Origin: Modestobacter sp. VKM Ac-2986
GTDB taxonomy: Bacteria > Actinomycetota > Actinomycetes > Mycobacteriales > Geodermatophilaceae
Assembly (NCBI RefSeq): GCF_026967795.1
Contig: NZ_JAPVBH010000007.1
Span: forward strand, 124,001-188,000
Reading direction: 5' to 3'
DNA: 64,000 nucleotides
The first letter of the stretch is position 1; every line of letters begins with the position of its first letter. A program made the translations under genes and the position numbers. Shown here in pieces: positions 59,173-64,000 of the stretch. Below the pieces are notes generated by a model, which was not told the origin of the DNA, did no database searches, and saw only the letters and a program-made list of their open reading frames with translations.

Positions 59173-60171
59173 TCACTCCTGGACGCCGACGGCCTGCTTC
59201 GCGAGCGCTGCGAGCCGGGTCTGGACGGCGCTGACGACGCTCGCCCGGGCCTTGTGCGCCTCCTCGTAGCGGATGACCGTGCGCACGTCCTGGGGGTCGG
59301 TCAGGGCGCGCACCGCGCGGGCGATCTGCGCGGTGGTCATCGAGTCGTAGCCCGGGATGGGCAGCTCGTCGGCGGACACGTCGCCCAGCTCGCGCCGGGT
59401 GGCGGCCACGGTCTCGGCCACCGCCGTGTCGCCCTGCCGCTGGGCGATCCGCTCGGCGCGACGCAGCGAGGCGACCCGGCCGACGGTGAGGGTCTCCCGG
59501 ACGGCGTCGGTGAGGGCGCCGGCCCGGCCGGTGACGTCGTCGACGACCCCGGTCACCGCTCCCCCGGCCTGGCCGCCGGCGTGCTGGGCGGAGTCCACGG
59601 CACGGTTGACGGTGTTCGCCGCGAAGCGCACCGGCAGGTTGGCCAGCCGGGTCGCGCCACCTGCGACCCGCTGCAGCGGGGTGGCCCGCAGCGCCGCCGG
59701 GCCGCCGAGCGCCTCCTCGGCCAGCACGACGGTCAGCCACTCGACGGTCGCGGCGTGCGCGGTGATCAGCCGCTCGGCCAGCGCGTGCACCTGCGGCTGG
59801 TCGGCGGCCTGGGCCAGCACCTTGAGGTAGGTCGCCCGGTCCAGCAGCTGGTGCTCGAGCTGGAGGTCGCCCAGCAGCGCCTCGTCGATGGGCTCGGCCT
59901 GCTCCAGGGTGCCCTTGACCAGCGCGGCCAGCCGGCCGAGCACGGGGGTGACGACGTCGGTCATGCCGCCGAGCTCCCGCAGCTGCTCGGCGATGGCGGC
60001 GCTGCGCTCCTGCGCGTGCTCGGCGTTCTCGGCGAGCTCGCGGCGGACGGCGTCGGTGCGGGCCTGGCCCATCCGGATCCGGGCGATCTGCTGCTCGGTC
60101 TGGGTGAGCTGCAGCAGGGCACGGAGCTGGGAGATGAGCGTGGCGGTCTGGACGGTGGTGGTGACGGCCAT
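59173..60171 (-). CDS. Ferritin-like domain protein with C-terminal stress-associated helix
   Basis: A 332-residue, almost wholly helical protein. Residues ~10-170 look like a ferritin-like four-helix bundle (LLQLTQTEQQIARIR, AQERSAAIAEQLRELG, LGDLQLEHQLLDRATYLKVLA, ITAHAATVEWLTVVLAEEAL). The Glu/His spacing could bind metals. The C-terminus LPIPGYDSMTTAQIARAVRAL ... RYEEAHKARASVVSAV is a domain often seen in actinobacterial stress proteins. The ATG giving MAVTTTVQT has GGAG upstream. It is divergent from a TetR gene; an isolated GAGTGCTAA half-site lies in between. Confidence 0.75.
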   Translation of the reverse strand: MAVTTTVQTATLISQLRALLQLTQTEQQIARIRMGQARTDAVRRELAENAEHAQERSAAIAEQLRELGGMTDVVTPVLGRLAALVKGTLEQAEPIDEALLGDLQLEHQLLDRATYLKVLAQAADQPQVHALAERLITAHAATVEWLTVVLAEEALGGPAALRATPLQRVAGGATRLANLPVRFAANTVNRAVDSAQHAGGQAGGAVTGVVDDVTGRAGALTDAVRETLTVGRVASLRRAERIAQRQGDTAVAETVAATRRELGDVSADELPIPGYDSMTTAQIARAVRALTDPQDVRTVIRYEEAHKARASVVSAVQTRLAALAKQAVGVQE

Positions 60172-60313
60172 GGGGGGCTCCAAGGGTGGGGTGCGACCGG
60201 TGCACCTCCTCCATGCCCACCGGAGAGCGAGTGCTAACAAGAGCAAGCACGCGGCTAGCAGTGAGGGTCGTCACGGGCGGAGGGGCAGGCGACCCTCCAG
60301 CGGGGTAGGACGA

Positions 60314-60326
60314 CCGACCAGGTCGG
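60314..60326. promoter_or_regulatory. Possible TetR operator
   Basis: CCGACC-A-GGTCGG is a 13-base palindrome in the divergent space before the second TetR gene. It resembles the CGACCA-NN-TGGTCG sites of the first TetR locus at 14212-14248. A further GTGTCGACAC palindrome lies at 60354-60363, close to the start codon. Confidence 0.4.
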
Positions 60327-60377
60327 CCCACGCCCGCACAGGCGAGGACAGTGGTGTCGACACAGAGGAGGGCCATC

Positions 60378-61178
60378 GTGGCCAAGACGACGAGCGACGA
60401 CCACCGGGACCCGGACCTGGTGGCGGTCCAGGAGGGCCATGCGGCCGCCAGCGAGCTGACCCGTCCGGCCGGGCTGGACCGGGACCGCATCCTGACCGCG
60501 GCCATCGGGTTCATCGACGAGAACGGGCTGTCCGCGCTCACCATGCGCCGGCTCGGGGCCACCCTCGGGGTGGAGGCGATGGCGCTCTACCGCTACGTCC
60601 CCGGCCGTGAGGACCTGCTCGACGGCGTCGTCGACCGGGTCGTGGAGACCCTGTTCGACAAGGACGACGGCGACGACATCTACGTCGAGGACCACAACGG
60701 GTGGCAGGACTACCTGATGCGGCTGGCCCACGGCGTGCGCCGGATCGCCCTCGCCCACCCCTCCGTCTTCCCCCTGGTCGCCAGCCGCCCGCCGGCCGCC
60801 CCCTGGGTGCGCCCGCCGCTGCGGAGCCTGCGGATGGTCGAGTCCTTCCTCGGCACGCTGACCGAGGCCGGGTTCCCCGACCAGGCCGCGGTCGCCGCCT
60901 ACCGCGCCTACTCCAGCTTCCTGCTGGGTCACCTGCTGCTGGAGGTCACCCAGATCGGCGCACAGGTCAGCCTGCTCGACCAGCCCGAGGGCGACCCGGA
61001 GGCGCAGGCGAACACCGACCTGACGCAGTTCCCGGCGCTGCTGCGCACCGAGGCGCTGCTGTCGCTGGACAAGTCCGCGGCGGAGTTCGAGGAGGCGCTG
61101 GAGAACCTGCTGGACCGCCTCGAGCGTGTGCTGCACGAGGCCAAGAACTCCGACGGGGACGTCAGCGACCTGGCCTGA
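60378..61178 (+). CDS. TetR/AcrR family regulator (TetR_C-type)
   Basis: A 266-residue repressor. The helix-turn-helix is LTMRRLGATLGVEAMALYRYVPGREDLLDGVVD near residues 50-82. A large helical C-terminal domain of the TetR(class B)/TetR_C type contains RPPAAPWVRPPLRSL, and the tail is acidic. The GTG start has GAGGAGGG six bases upstream. Upstream palindromes may be its own operator. Its target could be the divergent ferritin-like gene or the PRC-barrel gene downstream. Confidence 0.88.
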   Translation: MAKTTSDDHRDPDLVAVQEGHAAASELTRPAGLDRDRILTAAIGFIDENGLSALTMRRLGATLGVEAMALYRYVPGREDLLDGVVDRVVETLFDKDDGDDIYVEDHNGWQDYLMRLAHGVRRIALAHPSVFPLVASRPPAAPWVRPPLRSLRMVESFLGTLTEAGFPDQAAVAAYRAYSSFLLGHLLLEVTQIGAQVSLLDQPEGDPEAQANTDLTQFPALLRTEALLSLDKSAAEFEEALENLLDRLERVLHEAKNSDGDVSDLA

Positions 61179-61287
61179 GCCGCGGTCACTGCCTGTGAGT
61201 CGACGGTGACCCAACGCCGTCGGCCGCACGGTCGAAGGCCCAGGTCAGTCGCCCCCGCCCGGTCGTGACAATTCGTGACCTCTAGAT

Positions 61288-61313
61288 CGTTTACGCCGTA
61301 AACGGTCGGGCAC
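61288..61313 (+). promoter_or_regulatory. SigB-like promoter with overlapping palindrome
   Basis: GTTT at 61289-61292, a 15-base spacer and GGGCAC at 61308-61313 resemble the actinobacterial general-stress sigma promoter (GTTT-N15-GGGTAT). A perfect inverted repeat CGTTTACG-C-CGTAAACG at 61288-61304 covers its upstream half and may bind a regulator. Confidence 0.5.
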
Positions 61314-61385
61314 AGTGCTGTCCGTCGGACGGTGAGCGACCAGCTGCCGTCCACAGACCACCCAGATCCCCCCTGGAGGAGCACT

Positions 61386-62327
61386 GTGATCACCCAGCAG
61401 GACATCAACACCATCATCGGCGGCAACGCGGTCGACAGCGACGGCGACAAGCTGGGCAAGGTCGGCCAGGTCTACCTGGACGACCAGACCGGCAGCCCGG
61501 AGTGGGCCACCATCAGCATGGGCCTGTTCGGCAGCCAGGAGCACTTCGTGCCGCTGACCGACGCCAGCGTCTCCGGCGGCACCCTCGCCGTGCCGTACCA
61601 GAAGGCCAAGATCAAGGACGCCCCCCGCGTCGACGCCGACCAGGGCCACCTCTCCCCCGAGGAGGAGGCTGAGCTCTACCGCTACTACGGCGTGGGCACC
61701 GGCACCGCGGGCTACGACACCGACACCACCCGCACCACCGGCACCGAGACCGCCGGCTACGCCGCCGCCGGGACCGCGGGCATCGACACCGACCGCGACC
61801 GCACCGCGGGCGTCGGCACCGACACCAACCGCCACGGCACCGTCGGCCACGACACCTCCGGCCCGACCACCGACGACGCGATGACCCGCTCCGAGGAGCA
61901 GCTCCGCGTCGGCACGCAGACCGTCGAGGCCGGCCGCGCCCGCCTCCGCAAGTACGTCGTGACCGAGAACGTCACGACCACCGTGCCGGTCTCCCACGAG
62001 GAGGTCCGGATCGAGCGCGAGCCGATCACCGACGCCAACCGCGGCGACGCCTACGACGGCCCGGCCATCTCCGAGGAGGAGCACGAGGTCGTCCTGCACG
62101 CCGAGCGCCCCGTGGTCGCCAAGGAGGCCGTGCCGGTCGAGCGCGTCCGCCTCGACGTCGACACGGTCGTCGAGCAGCAGACGGTCACCGACACGGTCCG
62201 CAAGGAGCAGATCGAGGTCGACGGTGACGGCGTCACCGGCCGCGGCACCACCGGTCACTCGAACGACGACCGCAGCCTGACCGAGAAGGCCAAGGACGCC
62301 CTCGGTCGCGACAACGACCGTCGCTGA
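61386..62327 (+). CDS. PRC-barrel and DUF2382 domain stress protein
   Basis: A 313-residue protein. The N-terminal PRC-barrel (residues ~1-90) begins ITQQDINTIIGGNAVDSDGDKLGKVGQVYLDD. The low-complexity middle is rich in Thr/Gly/Asp. A C-terminal DUF2382 domain follows, with EEQLRVGTQTVEAGRARLRKYVVTENVTTTVPV and the repeated ERxPV/VEQ pattern. Such proteins are abundant in desiccation- and stress-tolerant bacteria; no enzyme activity is known. The GTG start has GGAGGA five bases upstream. A SigB-like promoter precedes it, fitting stress induction. Confidence 0.92.
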   Translation: MITQQDINTIIGGNAVDSDGDKLGKVGQVYLDDQTGSPEWATISMGLFGSQEHFVPLTDASVSGGTLAVPYQKAKIKDAPRVDADQGHLSPEEEAELYRYYGVGTGTAGYDTDTTRTTGTETAGYAAAGTAGIDTDRDRTAGVGTDTNRHGTVGHDTSGPTTDDAMTRSEEQLRVGTQTVEAGRARLRKYVVTENVTTTVPVSHEEVRIEREPITDANRGDAYDGPAISEEEHEVVLHAERPVVAKEAVPVERVRLDVDTVVEQQTVTDTVRKEQIEVDGDGVTGRGTTGHSNDDRSLTEKAKDALGRDNDRR

Positions 62328-62334
62328 TCTTCCC

Positions 62335-62355
62335 GGGTCACCCCTCCGGTGACCC
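62335..62355 (+). terminator. Hairpin after the PRC-barrel gene
   Basis: GGGTCACC, loop CCTCC, GGTGACCC, eight bases after the stop. A third GGGTCACC at 62358-62365 can pair with the same right arm, so two alternative stems are possible. Confidence 0.55.
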
Positions 62356-62365
62356 CCGGGTCACC

Positions 62366-62716
62366 GTCCCGCTGACCCACCCAGTCGCTCAGCCGGCCGG
62401 CGCACGCACGACAGGCACGACACGTACGACCTGCCCCACCTCCTCGACCACCCGCTCGGCACAGCCCCTGCCGCCGCTCGCCGGGGAGCACTCGCCGCGA
62501 TCACCGGTCCCGGGCTCGTCGCCCTCCACGGCCGCGACCCTCCCGGTATCTGGGCGCCGCGAGCAGGCGCTCCCCTCCGCCGAGCCCGCGCGGACCGTCA
62601 GGCCACGGGCACCGACCCGGTGGCCACCGTCCGCACCGAGGCCGGACGGCCTCCCCCACACCTCAGCCCACCCCGCCGTCGGCCGGCCCACCGCGCCGTC
62701 CGACCGCACCCCGAAC
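62366..62716. other. Gene-free stretch
   Basis: About 350 bases between two stress-type genes. Only antisense or short Pro/Arg-rich frames are open, none convincing. It probably holds the promoter of the following membrane protein, but no clear -35/-10 pair was picked out. Confidence 0.4.
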
Positions 62717-62760
62717 TCGTCGCGATCGGCGAGCGGCTGCTCGCCCGCCGATCGCGACGA
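62717..62760 (+). promoter_or_regulatory. 5' leader hairpin before the membrane protein gene
   Basis: TCGTCGCGATCGGCGAGC, loop GGCT, then GCTCGCC, a 4-base bulge CGCC and GATCGCGACGA: an 18-pair stem. It ends nine bases before the AGGAGG ribosome-binding site at 62770-62775. It could shield or expose that site. Confidence 0.5.
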
Positions 62761-62778
62761 CCATCCCAGGAGGACAGC

Positions 62779-63450
62779 ATGAGCACCGCCGCGCACGACC
62801 CGAACGACGCGACCACCTCGACCAGCGAGCGGGCGACGAGCTTCCGCAACAACGCGGCAGCCAAGGCCGGCAACGGCGCCCGCGCCAGCAAGGGCGCCGC
62901 CCGCGACGCCGTGGACGCCCAGCACGAGCGCTTCGGCGGCATCAAGTGGGGGGCGGCCTTCTTCGGCTGGCTGTCCGCCAACGGCCTCGCCGTCATCCTC
63001 ATCGCCCTCATCTCCGCCGCCGGCATGGCCATCGGCCTCACCCAGGGCGTGCCCTCGACCGAGGAGGCCACCTCCAACGCCAGCGGCATCGGCATCGGCG
63101 GCGGCATCGCGCTGCTGGTCGTGCTCTTCCTCGCCTACCTCGCCGGCGGTTACGTCGCCGGCCGCATGTCCCGCTTCGACGGTCTCCGTCAGGGGGTCGC
63201 CGTGTGGGTGATCGGCCTGCTCGTGGTCGTCGTCCTGGCGATCGTGGCCGCCGTGGCCGGCGCGCAGTACAACGTGCTCTCGCAGCTGAACCTCCCCCGC
63301 ATCCCGATCGACGAGGGCACGGCCACCACCGCCGGCATCATCGCCCTGGTCGCCGTCCTGCTGGTCACCCTGCTCGGCGCCATCCTCGGCGGCAAGCTCG
63401 GCGAGCGCTTCCACCGCAAGGTGGACCGGGCCGGCTTCAACGCCGCCTGA
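62779..63450 (+). CDS. Multi-pass membrane protein of stress-gene neighbourhood (unknown function)
   Basis: A 223-residue protein. A hydrophilic N-terminus of ~55 residues precedes four hydrophobic helices: GWLSANGLAVILIALISAAG, GIALLVVLFLAYLAGGYVAG, VAVWVIGLLVVVVLAIVAAV and GIIALVAVLLVTLLGAILGG. The chain ends with KLGERFHRKVDRAG, a tail commonly found in actinobacterial membrane proteins encoded beside PRC-barrel/DUF2382 genes. The ATG follows AGGAGGACAGC. A strong hairpin lies in its leader. Function is unknown; the neighbourhood suggests envelope stress. Confidence 0.82.
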   Translation: MSTAAHDPNDATTSTSERATSFRNNAAAKAGNGARASKGAARDAVDAQHERFGGIKWGAAFFGWLSANGLAVILIALISAAGMAIGLTQGVPSTEEATSNASGIGIGGGIALLVVLFLAYLAGGYVAGRMSRFDGLRQGVAVWVIGLLVVVVLAIVAAVAGAQYNVLSQLNLPRIPIDEGTATTAGIIALVAVLLVTLLGAILGGKLGERFHRKVDRAGFNAA

Positions 63451-63463
63451 TCACCCCACAGAC

Positions 63464-63511
63464 CTGCACCGTCGTCGTCGACCAGGGGGAAGGACGGCGA
63501 CGGCGGTGCAG
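63464..63511 (+). terminator. Hairpin 1 of three after the membrane protein gene
   Basis: CTGCACCGTCGTCG and CGACGGCGGTGCAG pair over 14 positions (one G-U) around a 20-base loop, 13 bases after the stop codon. Confidence 0.5.
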
Positions 63512-63521
63512 CTGTGAGCCC

Positions 63522-63540
63522 GGCCCGCCCCTGGCGGGCC
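63522..63540. terminator. Hairpin 2 of three
   Basis: GGCCCGCC, loop CCT, GGCGGGCC: a perfect 8-pair stem immediately following hairpin 1. Confidence 0.5.
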
Positions 63541-63559
63541 CGGCGCACCTGGGACGCCC

Positions 63560-63599
63560 GGACGGGGCGGTGAGCGCACCAGCGCTCACCGCCCCGTCC
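63560..63599. terminator. Hairpin 3 of three, 18-pair perfect stem
   Basis: GGACGGGGCGGTGAGCGC, loop ACCA, GCGCTCACCGCCCCGTCC. This is the strongest structure in the window and closes the stress-gene unit before the next gene at the right edge. Confidence 0.65.
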
Positions 63600-63829
63600 T
63601 GCGTCCGGCGCACGTCCCGCCCCCAGAGGACACCCCGACGAGGTCACTGCGGGTGACGAACGGGCCGCTGACCTGGGCGGTCACCTCTCGGCCGGCCCAG
63701 CGCCCACCGGTACCGGGAGCACGTCCCCGGGCCGGCTCGGGCCACCACACCCGCACCACCGGGCACATCCGTCCCATCCGACTGCCCGCCGGTATGGGGA
63801 CGTCCCGCTCGAGCGGGTAGACAGAACGC
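63600..63829. other. Intergenic leader of the edge gene
   Basis: About 230 bases with no convincing gene. A perfect 14-base palindrome CCCGCTCGAGCGGG lies at 63804-63817, twelve bases before the next start codon, and may be an operator. Confidence 0.4.
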
Positions 63830-64000
63830 ATGGGGAACGTCGCGGACCGCCAGCCGAGCTCCGGGGGCGCCGTGCCCTCGCCGTCGGTGACGGTCGGTCT
63901 GGACCTCACCGTCGCCCCCGCGCTCACCGCCGCCCTCGCCGCCTCCGGCGCCCCGGTCGTGTCCCGGCTCGTGCTGACCAGCACCGCCGACCTCCCCGGC
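63830..64000 (+). CDS. N-terminus of a gene running off the right edge (possible DUF4011-type helicase)
   Basis: An ATG opens a frame of 57 codons that remains open to the end of the window, beginning MGNVADRQPSSGGAVPSPS. It continues with SVTVGLDLTVAPALTAALAASGAPVVSRLVLTST. The pattern 'beta-strand, L-x-x-A-L-A-x-x-G-x-P-V-V-S-R-L' resembles the start of very large actinobacterial DUF4011/DUF3320 helicase-like proteins, but only the first 57 residues are visible. The identification is tentative; the coding call rests on codon use and position after a strong terminator. Confidence 0.5.
   Translation, partial: MGNVADRQPSSGGAVPSPSVTVGLDLTVAPALTAALAASGAPVVSRLVLTSTADLPG

Noticed and set aside
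60229-60237. GAGTGCTAA, an exact half of the CIRCE/HrcA operator, between the ferritin-like and TetR genes
   Set aside because: The other half TTAGCACTC is not present nine bases away on either side, so it is not a functional CIRCE by sequence. A single 9-base match can arise by chance in 64 kb.
63586-63984. Minus-strand 132-codon open frame at the right end
   Set aside because: It overlaps the strong hairpin and the plus-strand edge gene, has low-complexity content and shows no domain.
1-64000. CRISPR arrays, tRNA/rRNA genes, insertion sequences, prophage genes, origins
   Set aside because: No regularly spaced repeats, cloverleaf-like segments, transposase or phage structural proteins were recognised on either strand. 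The repeats present are short and dispersed.

Overview
The window is about 64 kb of very GC-rich DNA. It is densely coded, with frequent GTG starts and 4-base ATGA/GTGA overlaps between consecutive genes. Gene content points to an actinobacterium: a DUF222/HNH (13E12-type) endonuclease, mycothiol-type DinB proteins, a fused CydDC transporter, PRC-barrel/DUF2382 stress proteins and a DtxR/IdeR-type iron box. The overall flavour suggests Geodermatophilaceae (Blastococcus/Geodermatophilus/Modestobacter/Klenkia); that family assignment is inference. No tRNA, rRNA, CRISPR array, insertion sequence or prophage was seen.

Region by region. 1-5.6 kb: tail of an aldo/keto reductase, an alpha/beta hydrolase, a methyltransferase-SDR pair, a BrkB/YihY membrane protein, and an Hsp20 chaperone followed by a MerR regulator. 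5.7-13.2 kb: a BlaI-type repressor and M56 membrane protease, divergent from cydA-cydB-cydDC (cytochrome bd oxidase and its fused ABC exporter), with a palindromic operator between them. 13.2-17.7 kb: a TetR/DHA2 efflux pair with a double operator, a permuted papain-like hydrolase, and a nucleotide-sugar-epimerase-like protein. 17.7-22.4 kb (minus): MFS transporter, PLP-dependent desulfhydrase/deaminase, eutB and eutC. 22.6-27.4 kb: a DUF4126-like membrane protein, a DinB-like gene broken by an in-frame TAG, and a coupled run of siderophore-interacting protein, a 51-residue membrane peptide, a NYN/PIN-like protein, dhaK and dhaL. 27.4-31.4 kb (minus): a 1145-residue Cas4-like nuclease/RNase H-like/SF1 helicase fusion with an orphan Vsr nuclease behind it.

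32.7-47.1 kb (minus) is an unbroken 14-gene array. It starts with a dipeptide ABC transporter (binding protein, two permeases, two ATPases). It continues with an M55 D-aminopeptidase, an isoaspartyl peptidase, an RpiR regulator, an SDR, a DUF885 peptidase, a proline-iminopeptidase-like hydrolase, a ketopantoate-reductase-like enzyme, a zinc alcohol dehydrogenase and a second SDR. An aspartoacylase-like deacylase and an amidohydrolase are read divergently from the same promoter region. Together they look like a pathway that imports, cuts and oxidises unusual peptides or N-acyl amino acids.

49.5-64 kb: a DUF222-HNH endonuclease whose promoter carries a LexA-like box; a small zinc-binding protein; a zinc dehydrogenase and an MFS carrier; a DinB-family protein. 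Next comes a compact three-gene signalling cassette: a response-regulator/FAD-oxidoreductase fusion, a cNMP-domain histidine kinase, and a UBP-type zinc finger. A stress cluster follows (thioesterase, ferritin-like protein, TetR, PRC-barrel/DUF2382 protein, membrane protein). A large gene of possible DUF4011-helicase type starts at the right edge.

The most interesting candidates are the receiver-flavoprotein/kinase/UBP-finger cassette, the nuclease-helicase-Vsr pair, the 14-gene peptide locus, the BlaI/M56-cyd arrangement, and two kinds of dispersed repeat: a 54-bp gene-end element, and a palindrome with core GTGGCCAC lying inside coding sequence.
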